Assembly (NCBI GenBank): GCA_964573775.1
Contig: CAZNKU010000008.1
Coordinates: 1-43,735 of the forward strand
Reading direction: 5' to 3'
DNA length: 43,735 bases
Source: CAZNKU01 sp964573775
Lineage (GTDB): Bacteria > Bacillota > Clostridia > Monoglobales > Firm-18
Both the position numbers and the translations under genes were made by a program. A model generated the notes under the pieces. It saw nothing but the letters and a program-made list of their open reading frames with translations, did not search any database and was not told the origin of the DNA. Of the stretch, positions 23,957 to 34,400 are shown one piece after another; within the stretch, counting starts at the first letter, position 1, and every line of letters begins with the position of its first letter.

Positions 23957-24207
23957 TCAACTAATATTATAGTTGCCATTTCCCACATTCTCCACTAAAT
24001 CAAAACCTTTATCAAAATTCCAGTTATTTGCCAAAAAGAATTCTATACCGCAGGTATGGGATTCTTTTTTATGCAAGGAACTTAAACACCCATGCAAAAA
24101 CACTCCAAGAAAACCAGCAAAAGCAAAGTTTGATTGGCAAGTGTTGACTGTTAAGGGGCTTGGAGCATTAAAAAACCTTGTATTCATAACGAATACAAAG
24201 TTTTTTA
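23957..24207. other. Conserved-looking intergenic segment with terminator hairpin
   Basis: The 23811-24225 gap contains no assigned gene. Both strands are open for 76-101 codons here (minus from ATG 24187, plus from 23973), and I cannot choose between them; neither has a proper ribosome site. At about 24172-24207 AAAACCTTGTATTC pairs with GAATACAAaGTTTT, an intrinsic-terminator shape that works in both directions. Composition is less A+T-rich than its flanks. It may be a dispersed repeat or an RNA rather than a protein gene. Confidence 0.35.
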
Positions 24208-24225
24208 TGGCTAATTATAAAGAAT

Positions 24226-24567
24226 TTAAATTCCCATTTCACGAAAAAACTTTGGCGAAATTCCCGTATATTTTTTAAAAACTCTGCTGAAATACAAAGG
24301 ATCCGAATATCCAACAGCATTTGCAATACTTTCGTTATTCATATCAGTATTCAACAAAAGTTTTTTCGCCTCTTCAATTCTTATATTTGTACGAAAGCGT
24401 TGTGGCGAAAAACCTGTACACCGTTTAAAAACGGTGATAAAATATTTTCTTTCCATATTACACATATTGGCATAGAATTGAATATCATGATTTTTCGAAT
24501 AATTTTTTTCTATAAATTCTACAACTTTATTTATTTGTTCTATGCTATTATAGTATGTTCTGTTCAT
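24226..24567 (-). CDS. AraC-type DNA-binding protein lacking a sensor domain
   Basis: A 113-residue protein made almost entirely of the AraC/XylS double helix-turn-helix domain (about 10-110). The second helix-turn-helix block SIANAVGYSDPLYFSRVFKKYTGISPKFFRE fits the family closely. Usual family members have 250-300 residues with an N-terminal ligand-binding domain, which is absent. It starts 29 nt after the oxidoreductase stop, with GGTGATT as a weak ribosome site, so it is co-transcribed. It may be a genuine stand-alone regulator or the surviving C-terminus of a larger gene. Confidence 0.85.
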   Translation of the reverse strand: MNRTYYNSIEQINKVVEFIEKNYSKNHDIQFYANMCNMERKYFITVFKRCTGFSPQRFRTNIRIEEAKKLLLNTDMNNESIANAVGYSDPLYFSRVFKKYTGISPKFFREMGI

Positions 24568-24596
24568 AACAGTTAATCACCACACATTTAAAAAAA

Positions 24597-25901
24597 TTAT
24601 AAATCTTTGATCTTTCGTCCCAAAACATCTTCTACTTTCACAGGCATACCGCTTGCCATAGATTTATTTGCGCATATACCGGTCAAAATACTTGATACAC
24701 CGTCAACATGAGATGCAGCACGGTTAAGAGGATCGTTAGATGGAGTGCCGAAAATATCTTCACGAAGAATATTATCACCGCCACCGTGTCCGCCTTCACC
24801 TTTTTCAATTTCAACTTCATATGCTTCTCCAAACATTGGGTAAACAGTAATATTTTCAAATGCAGTAGCGCCTTCTGCAGCGGATGAACCTGAGCCACTT
24901 ACATAAACTTTTTCACCTACATGCATTTCGATTCTTCCCTTTGTACCTGTAAAGGATACGTTAAAGCCTTCTATTGGAGAATATGCATTTAAGGCGTATG
25001 TAAGTACTGCACCATTTTTATAAGTAACCAATACGTTCATAGTATCTTCAATGGAAATATTATCTCCAAATACGCTTTGGTCTCTTAAATATCCATCTTC
25101 GTGTTCTGCTTTTAAGAAAGCATTTTCAAACCACTCGTTACCTTCCATATGAAGTGCAAACGGATCATCCTTAGCGTATTCACTGCCGTGGGCTCTGTTA
25201 TAGAATTTTGTAATTCCTCTTTCTTCAGCATTTTCTCTGCCGTAGAATTTAAGACCGCCCTGGGCATAAACAGTTTCAGGATATGTACCCAACCAAAAGT
25301 TTACAAGGTCAAAGTGGTGTGTTGATTTATGAACCATCAAGCCACCGCTGTTTTTCTTATCTCTGTGCCATCTTCTGAAATAATCGGCACCGTGTGAAGT
25401 GTTAAGCATCCATTCAAAATGTACCTGATTAACCTTACCGATAGTATCATTCATAATAAGTTCACGTATTTTTGAGTTATGAGGAGCATATCTGTAATTA
25501 AAAGTAACTCTAAGGTTTCTTCCTGTTCTTTCAATAGCATCAAGAATTTCGTTACATTTTACTTCATCCATTGTCATAGGTTTTTCTGAAATAACATCAC
25601 AACCAAGCTCCATAGCGCGTACAATATATTTATGGTGTGTTCTGTCTATTGAAGTTACAATAACATAATCCGGCTTTTGTTCTTCAATCATTTTGTCAAA
25701 TTCATCTGCCATATACAATTTCACAGGCTTATCATAACCGTATTTTTCAACAAGAAGCTTATTTGCATATTCCATTCTTGTTTTGTTTATATCACAAAAA
25801 GCCACAATTTCTGATGTTTCATTGAAATTTTTTGCAATTGAACCGTAAAAGAATCTTGCACGGTTTCCAAGACCAACTTCAACGTATCTCTTTTTTTTCA
25901 T
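24597..25901 (-). CDS. Gfo/Idh/MocA-family NAD(P)-dependent oxidoreductase
   Basis: A sugar or inositol-type dehydrogenase acting in the cytoplasm. The 434-residue product has the N-terminal Rossmann glycine motif GLGNRAR (10-16), an acidic residue after strand 2 (FCDIN), EKPMT (106-110) with the conserved Lys, and the C-terminal alpha/beta domain with GGLMVHKSTHHFDLVNFW, carrying the catalytic His region. A Gly/His-rich insertion (EKGEGGHGGGDN) is notable. AGGTGG lies before the ATG at 25901. The genomic setting suggests oxidation of a sugar released by the nearby glycan-degrading enzymes, but the substrate cannot be assigned. Confidence 0.9.
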   Translation of the reverse strand: MKKKRYVEVGLGNRARFFYGSIAKNFNETSEIVAFCDINKTRMEYANKLLVEKYGYDKPVKLYMADEFDKMIEEQKPDYVIVTSIDRTHHKYIVRAMELGCDVISEKPMTMDEVKCNEILDAIERTGRNLRVTFNYRYAPHNSKIRELIMNDTIGKVNQVHFEWMLNTSHGADYFRRWHRDKKNSGGLMVHKSTHHFDLVNFWLGTYPETVYAQGGLKFYGRENAEERGITKFYNRAHGSEYAKDDPFALHMEGNEWFENAFLKAEHEDGYLRDQSVFGDNISIEDTMNVLVTYKNGAVLTYALNAYSPIEGFNVSFTGTKGRIEMHVGEKVYVSGSGSSAAEGATAFENITVYPMFGEAYEVEIEKGEGGHGGGDNILREDIFGTPSNDPLNRAASHVDGVSSILTGICANKSMASGMPVKVEDVLGRKIKDL

Positions 25902-26037
25902 ATTATTGCCACCTTTTCTTTTTTTATTTTATTATAAAACACACTTCATATTATTTCCTATATCTTTTTTTACTATTTTTTGTACTATTTTTACCTAATT
26001 TACTGTTTAATTGGAATTTATCGGGAAATTTAGTTCA

Positions 26038-26070
26038 AAAAAGCAAACTGCCTTTTACAGTTTGCTTTTT
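26038..26070 (-). terminator. Terminator after the DUF4886 gene
   Basis: A perfect 13-bp stem AAAAAGCAAACTG (26038-26050) with CAGTTTGCTTTTT (26058-26070); on the minus strand the 3' arm ends in a T run. Confidence 0.85.
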
Positions 26071-26085
26071 ATTCAGAATATCAAA

Positions 26086-26814
26086 TTATTTTAATGTTTC
26101 ATTTACTGCTTTAATTGCAATTTCATATTCTTCATCTGTTACTTCTTCATCAAACAGATTAAATTTAATATTATCAATGCTGTTTTTAGTAATATATTTA
26201 TACCATGTTAGTGCAAGAATAAAACGACCTGCACCCATTGATGCATGGGCAGTATCTCTATGCACTTTTTCAATTCCCATTTTTAAAGCTGTCTGCAAAG
26301 CTTCACCGCCAGGAATAATACCATCAGCATTAATAGATTCTGCTGCAAAGCTATAACATTTCTTTACGCCGTCAAACATTTCATCATATTTTTCAAATCC
26401 AAGATTTTTCAAACGGTCACTGTCATCCGCATAGCCCCAAGTCTGATGAACAAGAATTTTGGCTTTAGGACACATTTTACGAACGTATGCAACAACCTCT
26501 GTAATATATGGGAAATATTCATCCTGTTCAAAAGAACTCCTGCTTGCCTGCTGTATGGTTATGTAATCCCACTTTCGTGATAAAAGTGCCTCTTTTGCTG
26601 TAACCCTAAAGAATGTCTGTTCTCCGTTTACCTGCAAATCGTAATCTTCCCTGTCACCCATTATATTACGGTAATGTCTTTCCAGAGGGCAACCGCCTCT
26701 GAATAAGTTTACTGTCTGCAAATCCACGCCTTCACATTTTGCAATATCATGCAAATAACGCTGTGCATCCTGTGAAAAGCTGTTTCCAATTGAAAGTACG
26801 TTTATTGTTCCCAT
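26086..26814 (-). CDS. DUF4886 SGNH-like protein
   Basis: A 242-residue protein of the DUF4886 family, which resembles SGNH hydrolases and occurs in polysaccharide-use loci of gut bacteria. Block I is IGNSFS (9-14), with Ser12 as the likely nucleophile. LVHQTWGYADDSDR and VHRDTAHASMGAGRFILALTWY follow, the latter supplying the Asp and His region. No signal peptide is seen, so it is cytoplasmic. TAAGGAG is well placed before the ATG. It is 13 nt downstream of an AraC regulator and co-transcribed with it. An esterase acting on substituted oligosaccharides is plausible but inferred. Confidence 0.8.
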   Translation of the reverse strand: MGTINVLSIGNSFSQDAQRYLHDIAKCEGVDLQTVNLFRGGCPLERHYRNIMGDREDYDLQVNGEQTFFRVTAKEALLSRKWDYITIQQASRSSFEQDEYFPYITEVVAYVRKMCPKAKILVHQTWGYADDSDRLKNLGFEKYDEMFDGVKKCYSFAAESINADGIIPGGEALQTALKMGIEKVHRDTAHASMGAGRFILALTWYKYITKNSIDNIKFNLFDEEVTDEEYEIAIKAVNETLK

Positions 26815-26827
26815 TTTAAAAATCTCC

Positions 26828-27649
26828 TTATATATTTAATTTTTTATCGTTTCTGTATTTGCTTGCACTGCAGCCAATGATTTTCTGGAATTGTCTGCAA
26901 AAATATGACTGATTGTTATAACCACAGGCATGTGCTATATCTGTTAATGACATATTTGTATCAGTAATCAGCGATACAGCATTTTTTATTCTTATGTTAT
27001 TAACATAATCCATAAAGGTAATTCCCATAATCTTTTTAAAATATCTGGAAAAGTACGAGGGGTTCATATTAACCAATTTTGCAACCGCAGGCAAAGTAAG
27101 TTTTTCGCTGTAATTATTATACACATATCTTATAGCTGTATTAATTTCATTACTTGGTGTACTTATATCGGCAAAGTTTTCTTCTTTGTCAACAAAAATC
27201 AAATTATATATATTTGTCAGTATTTCATATATGTAATTATTAACAAGCTGACTGCTGAACAAATCGTTATTTTTATACTCTGCACGCAGCTTTTTAAAAA
27301 GAGTATCAATATGTTTCTTTTTATTTTGGGGTACAACAATGTGAATGAAATCAAAGCATTGTTTAAACTTTTCGGAATTAGCACCTAAAGAATCCACTTT
27401 ACTATCGCTAATATAAATTTTAATATTCTCTCCGTAAATGGTTTCGGGCTTTTTGGTCATATGAAGTTTATTTTTATTAACAAGTACAATATCGCCTGAA
27501 TTTATATCAAACAAATTGTCATCTATAAGATAAAGCAGTTTACCCGAAAACAAATAATATATTTCATAATAATCATGGTAATGAAATTTGGGCATATCCT
27601 TTGTATTTTTATTGAAATTTTTTTCTTCAATACTCAAATATTTTTCCAT
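26828..27649 (-). CDS. AraC-family transcriptional regulator with cupin sensor domain
   Basis: A 273-residue regulator. An N-terminal cupin-like domain (about 5-110) begins FHYHDYYEIYYLFSG, a typical opening of sugar-sensing AraC proteins. The C-terminal double helix-turn-helix follows (about 170-270), with VAKLVNMNPSYFSRYFKKIMG and ACGYNNQSYFCRQFQKIIGCSASKYR. AAGGA lies about 12 nt before the ATG. Between the DUF4886 gene and the surface lyase operon, it is the best candidate regulator of the glycan locus, responding to a released sugar. Confidence 0.93.
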   Translation of the reverse strand: MEKYLSIEEKNFNKNTKDMPKFHYHDYYEIYYLFSGKLLYLIDDNLFDINSGDIVLVNKNKLHMTKKPETIYGENIKIYISDSKVDSLGANSEKFKQCFDFIHIVVPQNKKKHIDTLFKKLRAEYKNNDLFSSQLVNNYIYEILTNIYNLIFVDKEENFADISTPSNEINTAIRYVYNNYSEKLTLPAVAKLVNMNPSYFSRYFKKIMGITFMDYVNNIRIKNAVSLITDTNMSLTDIAHACGYNNQSYFCRQFQKIIGCSASKYRNDKKLNI

Positions 27650-27700
27650 TATTCAAACAATCCTTACAAACATTATATTGAATTCATCCGTAAATCTTCA

Positions 27701-27734
27701 GAAAAAAGTATTACCACCCTGTAAGGGGTGGTAA
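27701..27734 (-). terminator. Terminator of the SLH surface-protein operon
   Basis: TTACCACCC (27711-27719) pairs with GGGTGGTAA (27726-27734); on the minus strand it is followed by TACTTTTTT. Confidence 0.75.
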
Positions 27735-27789
27735 ACTCTACAGTTCTAATATTATTTTACATTAATAATTCAATAATGTCAAATACGAA

Positions 27790-30700
27790 TTAAAGCGATT
27801 TCAAAAGACCACAAATAACCTTGGCAGCTTCTGCCCTTGTTAAGTTGTCATCAGGTCTGTATTCGTTGTTATAACCTTCTATAAGACCAATTGACTTCAT
27901 AAATTTTACCGCATCCTTTGCATAGTCGGAAACCATACCGATATCTGCAAAATCACTTACATCGTTAGTTTCTGTTTCAATACCGAGTTTTTCTATTGTT
28001 CTTGATATCATAACAGCCATATCCTGACGTGTTATATGTGAACCTATGCCAAACTCTGTATCGGAAATACCGTTTACTATACCAAAGTCTTTTGCCTTAA
28101 GTACATAAGGTTTATACCACAAATCCTTAACATCGGCAAATGTATTTTCTGCTTCCTCAGTTTCAATACCTGCCGCTTCAATAAGCATTTTAAGGAACTG
28201 TTCACGTGTTACGTTGTCATTTGGCATAAATTTGCCTGACCCGTCTCCTGAAATAATTCCTTTTTCTGACAATTCTTCAACACTTTCAAAGTACCAGTCG
28301 TCTTTGTCAACATCATCGTATGAAGGTGTTGAAGGAACAGGCTCAACAGGTGTTACAGGAACTTCGGGTTTATCCTCTACAGGAGGATTTGGAATAACGG
28401 CACCGCCGCCACCTGAGGATGAACCGCCACCGCCGTGAACGCCGGAGCTTGGTTTTTCGGTTTCTGTTCCACTGTCTTCGGAATTATCAGAATCACCTGT
28501 ATCTTTTCCTACTACAATTGGTTCTTCGCCAAAATACAGATAGTTGCCTGATTTTTTAGCATCCATAAAGCTACCATCTAATCTTACATTGTACTGACCT
28601 GGTGCATACATAGTAACATTTTCAAGGACTTCCTCAGTAAGAGTTGAAGAATATACGTTAAATATTTCACCGTTCTTTTCATAAGCTATGGCAGAAACAG
28701 GTTCTGCACCTTCTTTAACCTTGAAAAGATACTGTTCCTCTTCATCTATGGTATTGTCCTTTAAGAATGTTGCATCCATAAGGAATGTGGATGTTATATT
28801 TCCATCAAGGTCTGTTTCTACAAGCATAGTTGTTGCATCTGTGGTAAACTGTCCCACAGTAGCCGCCTGCTTCTTTGACAAATCATTAAGATGATAATAA
28901 TAGTAGTAATTTTCTTTTCCTGTCTTAGTATTTTTAATACGTGCAGAAAAAGCATTTACAACAGCAGGGTCTATACCTGTATCAACAACATCTGCAGAAA
29001 CCTCAAAATCTTCTTTTAAATTACGAGGTAATATAATTGTGTTGAAAACAACATCTCCAACTGCAGTCTTTTTAAGTACTGCCTTTTTGTTAACTTCTTC
29101 ACCATTTTTATGACTGAAGTTAGTCTCTTCGTAATAAGTCGTTAAACCATCAATTCCTACAGGAACAAGATTTACGTTGATATCATCATTGTTACTGCGT
29201 ATTTCAAATGTTTCCTCATCAACAGAGATTTTTGACGCAGGCAGCATCTGCCAGTTTTGTTCATAAGAATTTTCTTTTGTCTGATTTTCAGGGTTTGCGT
29301 AATCACCTACAATAAAGAACTTTTGGTCCTTTAAGTACAATACACTTCTGGACTGATTAACATCCTGTGTATAGGTTCCTGCATATTCAATAAAGTCATA
29401 TACATTATTTGATTCAAAAGCAAGTTCTCTTGTTTTAGCTATTTTATCGTGCTCGCTGTTATTTACAGTAACAAGATTATGCATTGGTGCGGAACTCATA
29501 AATTCCTTTGCACCGTCAAGCAAGCTATTACCAAGACCCGGGTCTGTAAGCAAAAACTTACCATAGGCAAACAATGTTATTGAAAGATGGTCACGCTGTC
29601 CATGGCTGGCAGAATGGTCGTTAGTATTTATAAACGACATTGCAATTGCCTTGCTGTCCCATGAGCTTCTCATATAAGTACGAAAGCTTGTAGGATAACG
29701 GGTTGTGGGATTTTCAGGCATAGCACCCGAAGTTCCGTTTGTTGAAACATATTCAAACATTTCATCATCGGGGAAAGCCATTATATACCATTTTTTTACA
29801 GTATCGCCATAATAAGACTGATAATCGTTGGCATCGGCAATGTTATATCCTCTGAAACCTGGTGATGAACAGTAAACAAGTGTTTTAACAATATTATATG
29901 CAATACCCATAACTTCATCATCAAAGGGAACAGGAATACCTGTTTCAGCCTGTATTTCAAATGGAGTATACAAAGTACCTAAAATTGTTTGTGTGTAACC
30001 TAAGGGCAACTCCAGACTCATACCGTCTTCCAGAACAAAGCCCTTTACAATGCGTTTATTTTCTTCCTGAACAAGTTGATACCATTCATCAAATACTGCA
30101 AGTTCTCGGAATCTAGAAAGAATTGCGTATGCACCTGAAGTAGCAAATGAAGCCCAGTTGTTATCCTTTGTTCCGAAGAAATTAAATATATTCTGCTGAG
30201 TCTGCAGCCAGAATGTTTTAATCACTGCTGTAAGAATTTCTCCATTCATATATTTGCTGTCAAGAACCTGGAAAATATTATTTGAAGCAGTTCTGGTATG
30301 TACTGATATATCCAGTGCATTAAATACATTCGCATTAAAACCAACATGGTGTACCAAACCCATATGCTGTCTTATAAATGTATATGCATAGCGTTCATCA
30401 CCTGTATAACTATACATATTGGCAACATAATTAAGTTCATTTCCTCTGTGGTACAAACAAGACTTACCTTTAATTGAGGTATTGTTACTTGTTATAAAAT
30501 TCCATGTATTTTCGTCATTACATGACCAGATAGCACAATCCACATTAAATTCATCGAAGTTTGCTGTATTTTCATCAAATGTCATTTCAGAATAGTCGTA
30601 CACACAAATTTCTTTTTCACCTGTGCCCGAAGCATTTCTGCCATAGACCTTAAGCGTTGCTGAATTAACTTTATCTGTGGTTTTTAAACCTGAAATATCA

Positions 30701-31482
30701 AATGCAATAATTGCTCTTTTTGTATTTTCATTAAAGTTTTTATAAAATCCGCTTTCCTGAATAGTCAAAATCTCATCAGAGCCGTAGTTCATTGCACTGT
30801 AAGCACCGCCACGAATCATAAGATCCTTGGATGCGTAAATTTTTTGGGGCATACCGTTTACAACAAGTTCAAGAACAGGAGGCTTATCGGATTCACGTGA
30901 TTTAACCTCTGCCTGTGTAAGATATTTATCAACAGACATAAGCAAAAAACCAATGTCCTTAACAGTACCGTTAACCTTGCTGCCAAACATAGTGGTTACA
31001 TCAACGGAGTACTCTTTCCATTCATTATCAAAATTCCAATATCCCCTTACCTCACCAAAACCACTGATGGGATACACATTTTTTTCAAGTGCCAGTGCAA
31101 TTGACTTTGCCGTAGCACCGGGATTTGATGTAGTCTTTGTATATCTTGTGTCTCGAACTTCAAGATAATAATTCAACAACTCATCCTTAGCAAGGTCGTA
31201 GTCGGCCGCCATAGCGGCCTCCTTAACCTTTATCATATCGGGAAATTCATCATATCTGAAATATGGCTGTTTTGCCCAGTCCTGAGCTTCATCATCCCAT
31301 GCACCGAAAAATTCATCATCGGCAATCTGCATAGGGTCTTCATCTATTACATAATCATATGTGCCGGGTTTTTGGTAAGTTATCAGATGACTGTTATCAA
31401 CAGCCTCATCTGCAAAAGCCATTGAAGGAACAAATGTAAATGCAAGGCAAAATATTAAAACACTGCATAAAAAACGTTTCAT
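27790..31482 (-). CDS. Secreted heparinase-II/III-like polysaccharide lyase with SLH anchor
   Basis: A 1230-residue surface enzyme expected to cleave uronic-acid polysaccharide by beta-elimination. Order: signal peptide (1-24, ending in MAFA); an N-terminal region; a DNRLRE/CBM96-like beta module (about 205-310; KIYASKDLMIRGGAYSAMNY then AFDISGL and ATLKVYG); an alpha/alpha-toroid (about 330-600); a heparinase II/III-like beta-sandwich (about 600-960) containing NDHSASHGQRDHLSI, with likely catalytic His. A Gly/Ser/Pro-rich linker (about 990-1050) leads to three SLH repeats (about 1050-1230), starting WYFESVEELSEKGIISG. The SLH repeats tether it to pyruvylated cell-wall polymer. It is last in the leftward operon, 17 nt after the 1798-residue SLH protein. 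The exact substrate is not readable. Confidence 0.88.
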   Translation of the reverse strand: MKRFLCSVLIFCLAFTFVPSMAFADEAVDNSHLITYQKPGTYDYVIDEDPMQIADDEFFGAWDDEAQDWAKQPYFRYDEFPDMIKVKEAAMAADYDLAKDELLNYYLEVRDTRYTKTTSNPGATAKSIALALEKNVYPISGFGEVRGYWNFDNEWKEYSVDVTTMFGSKVNGTVKDIGFLLMSVDKYLTQAEVKSRESDKPPVLELVVNGMPQKIYASKDLMIRGGAYSAMNYGSDEILTIQESGFYKNFNENTKRAIIAFDISGLKTTDKVNSATLKVYGRNASGTGEKEICVYDYSEMTFDENTANFDEFNVDCAIWSCNDENTWNFITSNNTSIKGKSCLYHRGNELNYVANMYSYTGDERYAYTFIRQHMGLVHHVGFNANVFNALDISVHTRTASNNIFQVLDSKYMNGEILTAVIKTFWLQTQQNIFNFFGTKDNNWASFATSGAYAILSRFRELAVFDEWYQLVQEENKRIVKGFVLEDGMSLELPLGYTQTILGTLYTPFEIQAETGIPVPFDDEVMGIAYNIVKTLVYCSSPGFRGYNIADANDYQSYYGDTVKKWYIMAFPDDEMFEYVSTNGTSGAMPENPTTRYPTSFRTYMRSSWDSKAIAMSFINTNDHSASHGQRDHLSITLFAYGKFLLTDPGLGNSLLDGAKEFMSSAPMHNLVTVNNSEHDKIAKTRELAFESNNVYDFIEYAGTYTQDVNQSRSVLYLKDQKFFIVGDYANPENQTKENSYEQNWQMLPASKISVDEETFEIRSNNDDINVNLVPVGIDGLTTYYEETNFSHKNGEEVNKKAVLKKTAVGDVVFNTIILPRNLKEDFEVSADVVDTGIDPAVVNAFSARIKNTKTGKENYYYYYHLNDLSKKQAATVGQFTTDATTMLVETDLDGNITSTFLMDATFLKDNTIDEEEQYLFKVKEGAEPVSAIAYEKNGEIFNVYSSTLTEEVLENVTMYAPGQYNVRLDGSFMDAKKSGNYLYFGEEPIVVGKDTGDSDNSEDSGTETEKPSSGVHGGGGSSSGGGGAVIPNPPVEDKPEVPVTPVEPVPSTPSYDDVDKDDWYFESVEELSEKGIISGDGSGKFMPNDNVTREQFLKMLIEAAGIETEEAENTFADVKDLWYKPYVLKAKDFGIVNGISDTEFGIGSHITRQDMAVMISRTIEKLGIETETNDVSDFADIGMVSDYAKDAVKFMKSIGLIEGYNNEYRPDDNLTRAEAAKVICGLLKSL

Positions 31483-31499
31483 ATTTATTCTCCTTTCAT

Positions 31500-34400
31500 T
31501 TATTGCATTACTTCAAGTAATTTTACAATTACAGTTGCAGCTTCTGCACGTGTAAGTGAATCCATAGGGTTAAATTCATTATTATATCCCTGGATAATTC
31601 CTGCATCTCTTACTGTATACACTGCATCTTTTGCGTAATCTGAAATATCATTTTCGTCATCAAATAGTTCAGATGTCTGTGTAACAACAACACCTTTGTT
31701 ATTAAGGATTCTTACAATAAGTACAGCCATATCCTGACGCTTGATTTCTGCACCAACGCCAAATATGTCATTTGAAATACCATTGATAAGACCTAATTCT
31801 ACACCTGTTGAAACATAAGGAGCATACCATGCAGCTGTATCAACATCAGTAAAGCTTGTTGTATTAAATTTAACATCGGCATCTACTGCTTCTACAAGCA
31901 TTTTAAGGAACTGTTCTCTTGTAACAACGCCTGATGGATTAAACTTGTTGTCTCCAACACCGTCTATAATTCCAAGCTCTTTAAGCTTCATTACATTTTC
32001 ATATGCCCAGTGACTTGAAGGCATATCAGTAAACAGGCTTGTTGCTTCATCAGATTCGGTTTCTGCGTCTGTAGCAGGAAGACCAGGGATTGTTGATGTG
32101 CCATTTCCTGCACCGTTGATGTATCCGCTGCCTGAACCGCCTGAACCGCCTGAACCGCCTGAACCGCCTGATCCACCTGATGAACCTGCAGATACATAAA
32201 CGGCATATTTTTTAGAATATTCAGCATCGCCGAACTTTGCAGTAACTGTAAGTGTAACTGTTGTGCCTACGCTTGGTTTTGTATATTCACCTGTAATACC
32301 TGTTTCATTTGAAACAATTTTAATAATGTCAGGATGGCTTGAAGTCCATGTTAGCGGTGTGCCAAATTTACCATTTTCAGGAAGATCAATATCACCTTTA
32401 ACAGTATTACCTGTTGTAAAGTCAAGTGTATTAACTTCAAGCTCTACAAGTTCTGCAGAATCAACAAACAAATATGCTTCAATTTCATTAATATAAAGGT
32501 CTTTGTTGTAGCATTCTTCTGCAGTAAATGATACATAACGTCCAGATACTGTATTAAAGGATATAATTGTAGATGCAATATCACTTACAGTACCCTGCTT
32601 TGCAACTGTCCAGTTTACACCGTCGTCAGAATATGAAACAGTGTATGATTTCAAGCTTCTTCCGTTAGTTAAAATATCTTCATTTACATACAAAGTATTG
32701 AAGTATGTAAGTTCACCAAAATCAATTGTTAAAACAGGTTTTTTATTTGTATTTGCAGTGCCGTAAGCTGTATCGTAGTCACCATCATTTAAATAAAGCT
32801 TTCCTTTACCCGCTATTTCAGAAACACTGGATTTTGTATCTTTGTTTAATGCAAGGTTATACACTGAATCACAAGTTACTACAAATGTTTTTTCAACTAC
32901 ACGTTTAACTTTGGCGTCATTTTTACTTGTCAAAGTAATAGTCATAGTTTCTACTGAATGTTTTGCAGGAACTGTTACGTTACCGTTATCGTCTATAACC
33001 TTATCATCAGTGTCATTAGACTTCCAACTGATATCGCAGTCAAATACATAATCTCTAACAAGGTTTACTGTACCTGTAATAACATTCTTTTCAAATACAC
33101 CAAAGTAAGGAACGTTATCAAAGTTGATATCCAAAACGCCATATTCATCTGTTGAAATAACTGTTTCTGTTACAGAAATTGCATCAGATGCATCTATCTT
33201 TGCAAGATTATCAATTTTCTCTACTGTATCGGCATAGTCTACAATTCTGTTTTCGCCTGCCCATACTGCAACCTTGTCGATATCAGGCATTACCATTACA
33301 TCAAGCGCTACAACTTCATCATCAGCTATAGGATAGCTCTGTGACAAGCCACCGCCGTATGTAACATAGTAAACACCGTTATTAACATATACAACAGCAA
33401 TAGTTTTGCCTGAAGCATCAGCAAAAGTAATTGTGCCGTTATCTGTACTGCTGAACTTTATGCTTGTAACAGAATCACGTGATATTTTAATGTTGTTATA
33501 ACCATTTATAGTTATTGATTCTGCATCACCTGAACCCTCGTAAACAACTCTGTCATAAGCACGTGGTGCAATTGTGTAATTATATGTTTTTGTATAAAGC
33601 TTTCCACCCATTGTAATGTTTGCAGTTAAAACAACTTCTGTTGGGTTAAGTATTGCAGCATCCTTGTTGATTTTACCTGCAGTGCCTTCAACCTTCAGCA
33701 TATCTGAATTTGATGTCCATACAATTGAAACACCATTATGGTTGATAGGTAAATACAAATCATAACGAATGTCATTTGAGTTTTGCATTGTTATTGTTTC
33801 ATCAAGGTCGCTGATGTAATAATCCAAAACTTCATCTTCGCTTTCAGCTTCACGGATTGTAAGGTTAAAGTTCTTTTTAACATATACTCCGCCATCTGAA
33901 ATCATTGCAGAAATTACAATGTCCTGCTTATTTTCGCTGAAATAAACCTGACATTTTTCAAGGTCTACGCTGTCGTCAGCAGACCATATAATGTCATATT
34001 CACCTGCTTTTGCAGGAACGCTCTTTAGAGTTTCCATTGTGCCGTCAGGCAACAAGTCAGTTATGTCAGTAACATCAATTGATGCTAATGCACTTATCAT
34101 ATCACTTCTTAAAGAAACATTATTTTTAACAATTTCTGTTACAACAATGTTATTTAATGTAACCTTGTCACCTTTTTTATTATTTTGGTCAATTATTACA
34201 CGTAGTGAATCAACAAAATCAATTGATTCATAAACAAATGGTGAGCCAACAAGCTTGCCGTCTACAAACAGCCATACCTTTTTGTTTTCAGTATCTACTC
34301 TGAATTTAATGTCAAAGGATTCTCCGCTTGTTGCTTCATTATATACCTTTACACTTCCGTCTTTACCTACAAAGTGCATTGTATTATTTGATATACGAAG

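Noticed and set aside
23973..24278. 101-codon plus-strand gene
   Set aside because: It has no ribosome site, its 3' part overlaps the AraC coding end on the other strand, and it contains a terminator-like hairpin.
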